Assembly (NCBI RefSeq): GCF_022539505.1
Contig: NC_061510.1
Coordinates: 33,195,047 to 33,259,046, forward strand
Origin: Lolium rigidum
Taxonomy: Eukaryota; Streptophyta; Magnoliopsida; Poales; Poaceae
Direction of reading: 5' to 3'
Length of the DNA stretch: 64,000 nucleotides
Part shown: one piece after another, positions 52,125 through 63,477 of the stretch
Layout of the letters: each line of letters begins with the position of its first letter
Position numbering within the stretch: position 1 is the first letter of the stretch
Program-made: the position numbers and the translations under genes
The notes under the pieces: model-generated
Seen by the model: the letters and a program-made list of their open reading frames with translations, nothing else
The model's database searches: none
What the model was told of the DNA's origin: nothing

Positions 52125-53611
52125 TGATGACCCACAAGTATAGGGGGTGTATCGCAGTACTTTTGATAACCCAACGAGGAGCAGAAGGTGTTGACACGCA
52201 GTTTTGATCAAGGATTCATTGTAAACACTAGCAAACAGGTTTTCAGGGGTATTTGATATTGCAAACAAATAAATATGAGTAAATACAAGACAATAATAAT
52301 AATTGTTGCGAGTGTCCCAATCCTTTTCAGAGCAAACGACAAGACGGTTGTGTTACTTATGATTACCAAACGTTCCTGGGGACACACAGGAACTTCGTCA
52401 AGTGCTTTTGCTTCACGCAGCTAAATAATCTTTATTGGTTTGGTAGGTGTTATGTGGGTGAACCTATGCTAATGCACTACCCCAACTTGTACTAATGCAT
52501 ACTTGTGATTATACCCCTTGCAAGCATCTGCAAATACAAAAGTAATTAAGATAAATCTAACCACAACCTTAAACTTTGAGATCCTACACTCCCTCGTGCA
52601 CTGGTTTCCCAACTGGGGTTTAGGTTTCTGTCACTCTGGCAACCCCACAATTAGTAGCCAAATACACGATGCATTACACTAGGCCTATAAAGGTGAAGTA
52701 TCATGTAGTTGATGTTCACATGATAGCACTAGAATAATAGCACCACAACTTAAATATCAAACCATTAAAAATTACTCAACATAATTCCACTACTAACATC
52801 TTGACTTCTCCCATGTCCTCAAGAACTAAACGAACTACTCACAAGACATCATATGGATCATAATCAGAGGTGATATAATTAATGATGAATAACAATCTGG
52901 ACATAAACCTTAATCCAATAGTTTCACTCAATGGCATCAACTACAAGGATTAATTAACACCGGGAAAGTTTCCCCTATGAACTATATAAGATCAAACCCA
53001 AGATGTTACAGCGGGACGGAGTGGAGATGGTGGATGATGGTGCTGGTGATGGAGATGATGATGATGATCCCGATGAAGTCCGGCTCGATGACGGTGGCGA
53101 TGGCGACGATTTCCCCCCTCCGGGAAGGAATTTCCCCGGAAGATTTCTCCCTGCTGGAGAGCTTTTCTCTCTTTGGTGTTTTCCGCCCTTCGCGGTGGCG
53201 GAATATTTCTGTGTTGACTCCCTTAGTCTTAGGGTTCTCGGGGATGAAATACGAGAAGGGCCGTCGTCAGAAGTGGCCAGGGCCACCACACCATGCCTAG
53301 GCTCGGCCAGGGGTGGCCCGCGCCTAGGGGTGGTGTGGGACCCTCCTGGCCACCTCAGGCTCCCCTTTTGGCTTCCTCCGGCATTTGGCAAAATAGGAAC
53401 TTCTAGGTATTTTCCGGGAATTGCGGATCATCAGAAATATGGTTTCTTGACGGTCCTTTTTCCAGCAGAATTCTGACTCCGGCAGTTAATTCTCCAATAA
53501 TCATCAAACATGCAAAATAGATGAAATATAAGTATCATATTTAAATATGAAATATATCAGTAAATGATAGTAAGTTATGATATAAAATAGTGATGCAATT
53601 TGGATGTATCA
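52125..53611 (-). repeat. 5' LTR of the Athila element
   Basis: 1,487 bp, TGATGACCCAC...GTATCA, with no insertions. It aligns with 41959-42013 plus 43111-43880 and so shows the uninterrupted target sequence of both the copia and the solo-LTR insertions. A GATGATGATGAT run lies near 53053 and the GC-rich hairpin at 53284-53338. The flanking ACAGC (53612-53616) should be its target duplication; the partner copy lies beyond the gap. Confidence 0.85.
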
Positions 53612-53786
53612 ACAGCAAAGGGGTTTGACCGTCCCACTTGTTTCTTGGAAATCCAAGTTGTGAAACCCTAGCTTTGTGAGAAGTCATCCGCCGAGCTTGC
53701 TTTGTGTTGTAAAAGCTATGTGGTCGATTGTTGGCAGCGTCCAATCAAGTTGTCGATGTGTGCTCTAACCTTTGTGTAAAGGTTCC
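53612..53786 (+). repeat. 5' LTR of right-hand copia element, first visible part
   Basis: A 175-bp piece of LTR between the Athila element and Tat element 2. It continues at 63478 after removal of the Tat element and one GTTCC copy. Its outer part lies on the far side of the Athila element, beyond the gap. Confidence 0.65.
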
Positions 53787-54327
53787 TGACGTGGGCATTA
53801 CCCTTCGGGTAACCGACATTGCCCTATCCTGTGCGGCCCAATGGGAGGCCCATGAGGGTACCCGATGGCAAGGCAAGCCACTAGGGCGGTGCCAAAGAAG
53901 ATTCCTTGAAGAACAAGGCGAAGAGGAGCCGAACAAGGGAAGTTTAGAGATAGACCTTTTATAAAACTAGTCGTACCCGGACAGATCTCTTGAGACCTGA
54001 CCTCCTATATAAAGGCCAGGAGAGGGGCTACCGAGGCACACAATCAATCTTAGCAACTTTAGCCACCAGAAGTCTAGAGCTAGGTCGCCGCAGCACTTAG
54101 CCTCTCGACGAGATCACAGCCGAAACCTTCGGCACCCCATTGTAACCCAATAATCTCATAATCAAGATCAGACAGGCAGGACGTAAGGGTTTTACCTCAT
54201 TGAGGGCCCCGAACCTGGGTAAATCGCTCTTCCCGCTTGTCTATTCACCGATGTCTCGTGTCAGCCTACAGGATTCCATCAACCCTAAGCCCCAATCGGA
54301 GGGCATTGCCGAGGAGTACCCTCGACA
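53787..54327 (+). repeat. 5' LTR of Tat element 2
   Basis: 541 bp, TGACGTGGG...CTCGACA. Includes CCTATATAAAGGCCAGGAGA at about 54003-54022, a good TATA box (TATATAAA) for the element's own transcript; the same box is in the 3' LTR near 63150. Confidence 0.9.
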
Positions 54328-54346
54328 ATTGGCGCCGTCTGTGGGA
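54328..54346 (+). promoter_or_regulatory. Primer-binding site of Tat element 2
   Basis: ATTGGCGCCGTCTGTGGGA follows the LTR directly; TGGCGCCGTCTGTGGGA is the usual primer site of grass Tat-type gypsy elements. It differs from the site of Tat element 1, so a different tRNA is expected. Confidence 0.8.
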
Positions 54347-54385
54347 ACCCAGTCGGCACAAGATCCGTCATCGGTAGATCCAATC

Positions 54386-57300
54386 ATGTCGTCGACAGCT
54401 TCGTCGACGCTATCATCACCATCATCGCCAAGACTAGGAAGCCCGATTCGATTCGGCTCCTACGAATTCACCCCGCACAGCGACTCCTCACGTTCAACCT
54501 TCTCAGATCTGCAAGGAAACATGGAGATGACGTTCGGTAGCGTTCACTACAACGTCAACGCGGAAGGAGTCCTTCGACTGCTGGGACCACACGCCCCCAG
54601 GTCAGCGGGGAAATCACCACCACCGGCCGCAGGGCCAAGCCTGTCATCATCAGTCAATCTTTCGGCTGGCCTGACTAACTCGATGAACTCACCATCAACC
54701 CCTCGGTCGACGTCTTCGATGTCAGTCGGATCTGACAACCTCGCGTCTTCAGAGATGACATCATACTACTGTCTAAACTGCGACACTGGGCACGGGTTGG
54801 GATCAAGCGATACACCGTTCATCTGCAGCGCCCGATATTTGTCAGGAGAGGACAGTGTCGACAGCGTCGCCAAGAAGGCCACCTGGAAGGCAGCGCGCCA
54901 CCAAGTTTATGCCGCCAATAACGCAGGAAATACAAGAAACAGGGGAGATGGAGATCACACTCCCCGATCCAGCAGACGGATAAGCTTTGAAAACAGCGCC
55001 AGTAACAACAATAGCGATCACACCATCGCAGAGGAAGAATGGGCAGCAGCCAGGGCGTCCGTGCTTAACAACACATCACTCCCCGCAGGAACCTCGGTTG
55101 GAACCCTCAATGCTTATAGTTCTATACTGGAGAAGAACCGGGAGCGATTATCCAAGGAGCAAGCCACCCTCGAGAGACGCCTATCGACCGCCGAACAATC
55201 TAGTGAGCGACGAAGAGGCTCGCGAGGAAGCGCCTCCCGAGCAGGGCCAGTGGCGTAGGCAAGCATCGATCAAGGCTATCTAGGCTCTCGGAAGATGATG
55301 CTAGAGAAATCACGTCGAATCTAACCAAGTCCTTCATGACCACGGACACCGCAGGCATGCTACGGCCAAAAACCGTCGAGGGAGCAACTGCCAACCTCGC
55401 TGCGTACCTCATCAATCAGCGACCTGAAGGCTCTATGGCTCAAGCTCACCGGGGCGCCTTAGAAAGTCTCGCAATATTAGGAGATAATCTGGTCCCACGG
55501 AAGGAAAAAACCACGTTGCAGGCCAGTGGCTCAAAGCATCGCTCGAGGGATGCTCAAGATGAAATCACCCAGAGCAGAATCGATAAAGCAAGACGACGAC
55601 GCGCCGCTAGGGAGGAATATGACAGTGACACCTTAGATGAAAGCCAGGAGAATGACGGCGAGCTAAGGGGGGCCGACTGTTTAAGCTACAAAATCCGCGA
55701 GGCGATGCCGCCTAGAAAGTTCAAGCCCACCCCCACTGACGCTGCCAAGTATGATGGACAACAGGAGCCGAGGTCTTGGATAGATGATTACTTACATACC
55801 GTAATCCTACACAAGGGAAATCAGATAGCGGCAATGCAGTGCCTGCAGCTCTACCTGAAGGACTCGGCACGAGCTTGGCTGAGAGGCCTGCCAAAAGGTT
55901 CCATCAAATCATGGGACGATCTAGTGGACGCCTTCGTTGCCAATTTCCAAGCAACATACAAAAGACCCGTCGGGATCGAGGAATTACGACATTGCCAACA
56001 AAAGCAGAAGGATTCGATGCGCGCCTACATCGGGAGATTTACCAAGCTCCTAAACGCCGCCGAAGATGTCTCTGTGGACAGAGCAATCGATGCTTTCAGC
56101 GACGGCATCCGACGTGAAACCTACATAGAGGAGCTTGGGCGCAAGAAGCCAAAAACTATAACCAAGTTAATGGAAATCGCCAACAGTTGGGCTGATGGCG
56201 AAGACAACGTACGAAAGCCTCGACAGCGCGGTGACGATGAAGACGACGATCAGCCGAAGCACGACTCGGGTGGATGAAGGGATCGCCGCAAGAAAAGAAA
56301 GGACCGCAGTTACGACGACAGTAACCTGGTAGCTGCGGGATACTCCGATCGGCGGGACGATCGGTACGATGACAGACGAGACGATCGATAGGACGGCAAT
56401 AGGAGCAATTCTGGAAACCGCGGCAGCTACAAACCACGGCCACAGAGTACTCCCTAGCTACCTTTTGCCGAGCAAATAAACGCTCCCTGCTACCCGCACT
56501 CGTACGTCGACTCCAAAGACAACAAGACGAAGTCAAGTCACCTGCTCAGAGATTGTCGAAAGTTCATCGAAATGCAGAAGCTCATCCAGCAGCAACAACA
56601 GCCAACACCACCACCACCTCCACCTCAGCACCAGGTCCAGCAGGCGCAGCCTCACAACCCCAACGAGTCGTTCCCACCACCACGTGGGCAGATGAGCATG
56701 ATCCATAGGACAGGTGTTTCGAGAAGGGAAATGAAGAAGCTCACCCGAGAAATTAATCTGGCAGAAAGTATCATGGCCAGCATCCCCGAGTATGTCGAGT
56801 GGTCGTCTCAGAGCATTACGTTCAGCAGAGCGGATCACCCGATGACCATACCAAAACCAGGACACGCTGCCTTAGTAGTTGAGGCGCATATCGGGGGGTT
56901 CAAGATGAGCAAAGTCTTCATGGATGGTGGAAGCGGACTAAACCTGATATTCGTCGACACAATCAAAAGTATGGGGATCACCATGAGGATGCTAGAAGAG
57001 ACTGACACCTATTTTCATGGTATCCTCCCCACTTCACCGGCGTACTCTCTTGGCAAAGTTTACATGAATGTCGTCTTTGGCAAACCCGACAACTTCAGGA
57101 AGGAAAAGATCGAGTTTGAGGTTGTGAACTGGGAATCGCAGTACCACGCCATACTTGGAAGACCATCTTATGCCAAGTTCATGGCTGTGCCGCATTACGC
57201 ATACCTCAAGCTGAAAATGCCTGGGAACAACGGGACAAACATCACAGTCTATGGAAGTTTCTCACGCTCAGACAATTGTGATCGCGACTTTCAGAGGATC

Positions 57301-57585
57301 GCTGCGAAGTTTGGGGTAAAACAGGAAATCAACGACCTCCCTTCCAAGTCATCGGCACACGATAATAAGGAAGAAGAACGCGGCGGAAAGACGAAGAAAA
57401 AGCCAGCCGATCTTGCCCTAGAAGTTTCGACAGTAAAAGCTTCGGCAGTTGATGGCGCAATAGTCATAGGGGAAAGCAAGACACTGGCAATCACCGCCAA
57501 TACTCCTGATGAACTCAACAACTCTCCAAAAACCGCTGACGCAGTGGACAAGCCAGAAGATAAGAAGAACCCTCCCCTTGCTTAA
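54386..57585 (+). pseudogene. Tat element 2: gag and protease, with breaks
   Basis: The likely start is the ATG at 54386 (MSSTASSTLSS). A Ser/Pro-rich leader follows. Two frame changes occur near 55200-55260. The capsid frame then carries MPPRKFKPTPTDAAKYDGQQ, QLYLKDSARAWLRGLPKGSI, FVANFQATYKRPVGIEELRH and SDGIRRETYIEELGRKKPKT. In-frame stops at 56275, about 56389 and 56456 precede a zinc-knuckle-like stretch (CYPHSYVD...HLLRDCRKF) and a Gln/Pro-rich run. The protease reads VFMDGGSGLNLIFVDTIKSM and AILGRPSYAKF; the D-G-G-S form is common in this lineage. The frame ends at 57585 where RT should begin. Confidence 0.85.
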
Positions 57586-58299
57586 GTGGATGGATAGTAT
57601 TTAGTTTTTCCTTTCTTTTCAACAGGGCCTTCCCCTTCTTTCGCCCCTTAGTTCCATACGTACCTTATTAATGAGAACTTAAGTTTTGATTCCTTGAAAA
57701 GCATTGCAGTAATTCGGAGCACCCGAACCACATCATCATAAACCTTGCTTATGCCCCTCGGCGAGGGTTGGTGCGACGAACTACGCGGCAAAAAGTTGCG
57801 CTCTGAAAAAGCCTCTGAAACTACGAGTGCTAAAGGATGCAAAACCAACAAGGACACCGACCTCTGCTATAGATGCCTCTAAGAGTACCGTAAATAGCAA
57901 GAGTCTGGAAACACGTATATAAAACGACCCACGTCTGATACTTCACCTATGGAAGCATCAAGGAACGACGGAGTCATCGGCAGAATTAGTGCTCCCGATA
58001 TATTCGGGAGCTGCTGTCAAGACATACATCGGTTGAAAGCAAAGTTGCACATACAACGGGTTTAGCAAGACCCGCAACACGAGCTGATCACTCAAACAAT
58101 TTGCTGACCAACGAATACACATACGCTTACACGAGCAATTAAGCTTTGCTCCTTCAAAATCTGCCAAACGGCATTAAGATGGTAAAAATGCATGTACATG
58201 CACCTACCAATAAAAATAGTTTTTTTTAAAAAAAACCCAAATACTCGGGTATAATAAGGAACCAAAGTCTTCTATTTACAGTAGGAGCATGACCCTGAA
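57586..58299. other. Junction where pol is missing
   Basis: About 700 bp between the protease stop and the antisense gene end. No RT, RNase H or integrase motif on either strand. A T/A-rich run (58210-58228) lies here. Pol has been deleted or was never present in this family. Confidence 0.65.
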
Positions 58300-61200
58300 C
58301 TACCCTTGTGAAGTATCTTTTTCTTCAGGTGCCTTCGAGTCCTTTTCTAGCCTGTCGACAATTATATTGGACGGCAGTATCACCTTCGGGTACAGAGGCT
58401 CCAAATCACCCACTGCATTGGCAATGGATAGCAAGTTTGCAGAAGGATAACGTGCAAGAACGAGGGCAAGCGTAAATCTAGCTCCCGCAAAAACTTGAGC
58501 TCGCACCAAGTCTCGGATCTTCTTGGCATTGCTGAACTCTGACATTAAAGTCAATAGCATGGGAGGAACTGCGTTCAAAGGAAACATCATCTTCCATACT
58601 ACTCTCAGCCCCTTTTAGCACTTGTCGAAGAACCGATGCACCTGTTGGACCCGGTCTTGGAACTTCGCGACAGTCGAAACTTTCGACTGTTCCCTCCGGA
58701 AAACTTCGTCGGTTGATGATAACTGGGTCAGTGCGTTTACACGATCATGTATACGCTTGTTTTCTTCAGCCTTGTTTAGAGCTACGACTGGCAAAGGAAC
58801 CAGCAGAAGATGAGAAAGTGCTTTTCATGAAACAGCAAAGAGCAAGAGAGCCAGGGCACTTACAGTTCAAACTTTCGGTAGCCTTGTACAATTCAGTGAG
58901 CGCGTAGCGCTCAGCATCCGCGGTGATCTCATTTTTCTTATAGATAATGGCAGCTAAGGCATAAGTGCTGCGCATATCTTTCTCCACCTGCGCGATCCAG
59001 TCCTTCATGCGTTGGAGTCGATCACTTTCAGGAACAGCACCCGAGGAGTCATCGACATAAGTAGGCACAGGGTAAACCTGCAAAATGTTGTCCAAAAGTG
59101 CGATGGATTACATGGAGTCAACATCGGAAATTACTCCCATCGGGAGCAAAGGAATACAAATGTTATAGCAAAGATATACTGGCAACATCGCCAACATGAA
59201 GTTTATTACAACCACGTAAAGTTTTATGATAAGACATCGTTTTGATCCAGCAAAATTACAAGGCTCAGGGGGCTTGGGTTTGATTTGATAAACTGGGACC
59301 TGTCGAAGATTTCTTAGCTTCGACTAACTCAAGGAGCTGGCGAGCGCATGTAAGAGCCGAAGCTTTAAAGGTGCTCAGATCGATGAATTTTCCATCAGGT
59401 CCCCTCGGAAGCTCCTTGGACATTTCTTCAATATTAGCTTTGAAGCCATGACCCATCATAAGTTGGAAGGCTAGGAGGGCACCGTAGGTACGCGAAGTAC
59501 GTTTGGATACCTCGATAACCTCCTTGGTGTTGACGGCAAAAGCGTCGAACAACTGCCCCAAAGTCTTATCTTGACTAATCTTGGGGAGAATCATCGAATG
59601 GATCCGCACCATGGCTCCCTTGCCCTTCTGAAGAAGGTCTTGAACAAGCTGATGAGAGGCAAGCGTCATTGACAGAGTGTTTGACGGAGAATTATTCGGG
59701 ACCTCGTCCAGAGCCTCAGCAGGGATATCAGCAGCTCCTGAGAAGGATGAGGTGTGAAGAAAGGCATTAACAAAAGAATCAATGTTCACAAAAAAAATCG
59801 AGAAGCGCACAAAAAGAGAATTACTGAGCAAAGCCAGAGAGGATTGGCGGAGAAGATCGTCCTTCTCCATCGCCCGAGCTTCGGCAGTGAGCTTGGCTGT
59901 CTCTTCGTCCTTCAGCCTCCTCTTTAGCTCCTCTAGTTCTCCTTTCAAAGCATCAATTTCTGCACGAGCTTCGGCAGCAATTTTAATTGCGCCTTCCAGT
60001 TTCGAGGAAGAGGACTCGACCTCCTTCTGCAGCTGAGCCTTGTCAACCTCCAAAGAAGCATATTGGGAGGCGAAAGATTCCAAGGAAGATATAACAGCTT
60101 GCAAGTCCTTAAAGGAAGAGTTTCGTTGGATGAGTAGTCGAAGTTTATTTAAAGAGCCGTTGATTCAAAAGAAAGAAAAGACTTACGGGTTTTCCTGAAG
60201 AAGGAATTGCGGCAGCAGCAGCTGGAGGGATATTTTCCCCTTAGAAAGAGAAGAAGCAGTTTATATTTGGGCTGCGGGGATTGTAGCAGGGGCTGAAGCC
60301 TCGGAAGCTGCAAGATTCGATGGGGCAGCGCCAATTTTAGACTTTTTGGGTGGAGGCTCGATGAAGTCTTCTCCCCTACAGAAGTAAAATAGTTGACAAA
60401 GTCAGAGCAGAGGATAACAAAGGCAAAGACGTAGGGTTTCGAAGAAAAAAGCAAGGACTTACAAATCCCAAAGATCATCTTCATCGGCAAAGCCGCCGGA
60501 TGACCTCTTCGAAGGCAGCGCCTCGGCCTCCTCCGCAGCTGCATCAACAAAGGCAGCGTGATCAGCGTCGTCATCATGCATTGATCCCGCTGTGTCGCTA
60601 GTATCATTGGCTGCAGATTTGGGATCAATAAGGATGGCTTCAGGGTTCATCAGATCAGCATGTTCGGCTCCCGGGCTTGCATTTTCCTCAGTATGGGACC
60701 CTACGGGGACTGAGGAGTCTCCACTCTCGGAAGTATCGTTCGGCAGGTCTTGCGAGTAATCAGGATCCATGAGGTTCTGTCGAAGATAAAACAAGTAAGC
60801 ACAATGGCAGTCGTGATTATCAAGAAAAACGACACAATGAGAGTGTGAAAGAAAGAAATTACCTCAGTTGGTGGGTGATCAACGTCAAAAGGTACATGGG
60901 AATATGTGAGAGGAATCGAATCTTCCTGGCTGAAGTGAGTAAGGCGACGAACTTCGTCAAGTAACTCTTTGTCGGATAATTCGGCAGCATTTATCCTAGT
61001 CTCATCCCTGGCGCCCGAATACAACCACATCGGGTGGGCTCTGGAGATGATTGGTTGGATTCGACGTCTTAAGAACACAGAGGCTACCTCTGTGCCTATC
61101 ATGGTTTGGCCACCGGCTTCCTTGATCCAAAGGAATCTGGCAAATAACCTATCGACTGCTGGTTTTTCGTCAGGAGAAAGAGTATTTTTCCAAGATTGTT

Positions 61201-61891
61201 TAGGCTTGGCTTCAAGGACATCGGAAAAACGAGGGAGCTGAAGCTCGGCTGTTGGGGAATCTCTAATATAAAACCACTTCAGCCTCCATCCTTGCACAGA
61301 GTCCCTCATCGGGAAATTGAAGTAATTAACTTCTTTACGAGCGACGAAACCAACTCCGCCGATGACGAAGGAACCGCCACTGCTGTTGTACCTTTTCACG
61401 AAGAAGATTTTCTTCCATAAGCCAAAATGTGGTTCGATTCCCAGGAACGATTCGCATAGAGTTATAAAGATAGCAAGATGAAGGATTGAATTGGGAGTTA
61501 ACTGCCATAGTTGGATCTCGTAAACTCGAAGAAGATGCTGAAGGAATTTGAGGGCAGGAAGCGAAAGACCTCGATGCAAAAAAGATAAGAACATCACGGT
61601 AAAACCAGAAGGGGGATTGGGCCGTGAAATCGCACCTGGGAGAATAACATTCCCCTCTTCAGAAGGAATATATCCGAGGCTCTTAGCCTTCTTCTCGTCA
61701 CGCTTCGTGGTGGTGGAAGCAGGCCAATCACCGGGGATGGACCCAGCAATAGAACTTGATGGCGTCGACGGCGCCAGAGCTAAAGGAGGAGCGTGGGAGA
61801 CGCTCCTTTTCGGAGGGTTAGGAGAAGATCTGGCGGCGGCGCTGCTGCTTGCAGCACTAGTAGCAAGGGTGGAGATCCTCTTCTTCCCCAT
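58300..61891 (-). pseudogene. Antisense gene of Tat element 2: transposon-protein-like
   Basis: Exons on minus by GT-AG sites: 61891-60863, 60776-60473, 60375-60187, 60107-59825, 59737 to about 59265, 59077-58864, 58787-58300. Exon 1 starts MGKKRISTLATSA and has a globular domain (LSFLHRGLSLPALKFLQHLL, NSILHLAIFITLCESFLGIE, WRLKWFYIRDSP, SVFLRRRIQPI) matching the style of the Transposase_28 family and of the gene in Tat element 1. An acidic exon follows, then a Pro/Ala exon, a coiled coil (KLEGAIKIAAEARAEIDALK) and a C-terminal block (FTLALVLARYPSANLLSIAN, DLEPLYPKV). Breaks: at least a TAA or frameshift in exon 3 and TAA at 58615. How the 59265 stop is bypassed is unclear; the last two exons could be a separate gene. 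Confidence 0.7.
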
Positions 61892-62931
61892 CTCGCAGAT
61901 TCACGAGAGATCTGGATTCGGCGGCGGCGGCGCAGTAGTTTTGAGCGCAGGAGGTGAATGAGGAAGAAAAGGATTCAAAGATGGTGTGTGAAGAGGAGAA
62001 GATCTGCAACAAGAAATTATAAGATATAAGGGTGGAACGGGCACACATACCCAGTTTACTGAAAGAGTCTCTTTTTCATCAACAAATCACGGGAATCGAG
62101 GAGATGCCTTGGTAATTGCACGCGAGAAGCGGTCATTTCCTAAAAACTGCCCGCGCAGAACTAGGGTGGGCTCGTCAGGTCACGTCTGTTCAGTCAGATC
62201 ATGGCAGTGATTACGTCATCTATGACGTCGTAAAAGCTTGGTTGATGAGTCGAAGAAATGAAACTGTCGAGTGGTCAACTTGAGTCTACGCACGGATTGC
62301 AAGCATCCGCGCCTAGACTCGGGGGCTACTCCCATCGGGAGCGCTGGACGCGCACCCGATAAAAAGAAGACTCGAAGATTTTCCAGAAAGAAGGGCGTGA
62401 AGAAGTGTTTGAACAAAAGAGCGGTGTCCTCAGTTTGAGTCTGCACCCGGTTGCAAGCACCCGCGCCCAGACTCGGCGACTACTCCCATCGGGAGCGCTG
62501 AGTGCGCACCCGATAAAACTTTTTTGTATTCCAGGATCATGCCCGGGGACTTGATTCTGAGTAGGGTAACGCTGTTTTGCCAACGGCAGTTAACCAGCAA
62601 AGTTGGGCACGTTACTCCATATCCTTTACGCGTCCAAGATTCACTAAAAAGTACAAGCCCTGATATGCATTTATCGGATGACCTATGAAGACTTGCAAGA
62701 AACTTCGGCAGAAGAAGACATTCGAGTGGCACAACTTGAGTCTACACACGGATTGCAAGCATCTGTATCTAGACTCGGGGGCTACTCCCATCGGGAGCAC
62801 TGGACGCGCACCCGATAAAAGAAAATGAAGCTGTTACAAGATGGACGAAAGCAATCAAGGCAGAAGAACGGTCAGTGGAGGCATGCTTTAGTCTCTACCC
62901 GAAAAACTTCGGCTAGACACTCGGGGACTAC
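61892..62931. other. 3' region of Tat element 2 with repeated tract motifs
   Basis: It holds the probable promoter of the minus-strand gene (TTATATC/TATAA-like sequence on minus near 62020-62032). It also holds three copies of a block reading AGACTCGGGGGCTACTCCC, then ATCGGGAGC, then GCGCACCCGATAAAA (62314, 62468 and 62766). The true polypurine tract, ACTCGGGGACTAC, adjoins the 3' LTR at 62919-62931. Confidence 0.7.
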
Positions 62932-63472
62932 TGACGTGGGCATTACCCTTCGGGTAACCGACATTGCCCTATCCTGTGCCGCCCAATGGGAGGCCCATTA
63001 GGGTACCCGATGGCAAGGCGGGCCACTATGGCGGTGCCGAAGAAGATTCCTTGAAGAACAAGGCGAAGAGGAGCCGAACAAGGGAAGTTTAGAGATAGAC
63101 CTTTTGTAAAACTAGTCGTACCCGGACAGATCTCTTGAGACCTGGCCTCCTATATAAAGGCCAGGAGAGGGGTTGCCGAGGCACACAATCAATCTTAGCA
63201 ACTTTAGCCACCAGAAGTGTAGAGCTAGGTCGCCGCAGCACTTAGCCTCTCGACGAGATCACAGCCGAAACCTTCGGCACCCCATTGTAACCCAATATTC
63301 TCATAATCAAGATCAGACAGGCAGGACGTAAGGGTTTTACCTCATCGAGGGCCCCAAACCTGGGTAAATCGCTCTCCCCGCTTGTCTGTTCACCGATGTC
63401 TCGTGTCAGCCTACAGGATTCCATCAACCCTAAGCCCCAATCGGAGGGCATTTCCGAGGAGTACCCTCGACA
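62932..63472 (+). repeat. 3' LTR of Tat element 2
   Basis: 541 bp, the second copy of 53787-54327, followed by the GTTCC target duplication. Open frames in it are not genes. Confidence 0.9.
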
Positions 63473-63477
63473 GTTCC

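Larger units (their letters stand above)
41959..53611 (-). mobile_element. Athila-lineage Ty3/gypsy element, sense on minus strand
   Basis: 5' LTR 52125-53611, PBS 52095-52113, then gag, protease, RT, RNase H and integrase in order down to 46593, a third small ORF region (45554-46097), a non-coding 3' region, and a 3' LTR ending at 43880. The 3' LTR is interrupted by a solo LTR (42014-43110), and its outer part is cut by the left-hand copia insertion at 41958. The protease signature DIGAS, the IFGRPFLNT motif and the third ORF fit the Athila lineage (wheat 'Fatima'-like, name tentative). Many stops and frameshifts show age. It lies within the right-hand copia LTR. Confidence 0.85.
53787..63472 (+). 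mobile_element. Tat-lineage element 2, lacks pol, carries antisense gene
   Basis: 9,686 bp flanked by GTTCC (53782-53786 and 63473-63477). LTRs 53787-54327 and 62932-63472 are both 541 bp, with about 17 differences by hand count (about 3%). Sense is plus: PBS at 54328, gag and protease to 57585, then no RT, RNase H or integrase. Instead a multi-exon gene lies on the minus strand (58300-61891), followed by a repeat-rich 3' region and the 3' LTR. It is a non-autonomous relative of Tat element 1 in organisation, with a different LTR family. Confidence 0.9.

Noticed and set aside
57586..58299. Remnant reverse transcriptase of Tat element 2
   Set aside because: No YxDD, LDxxSG or other RT motif in any frame; the interval is too short and has only weak open frames.
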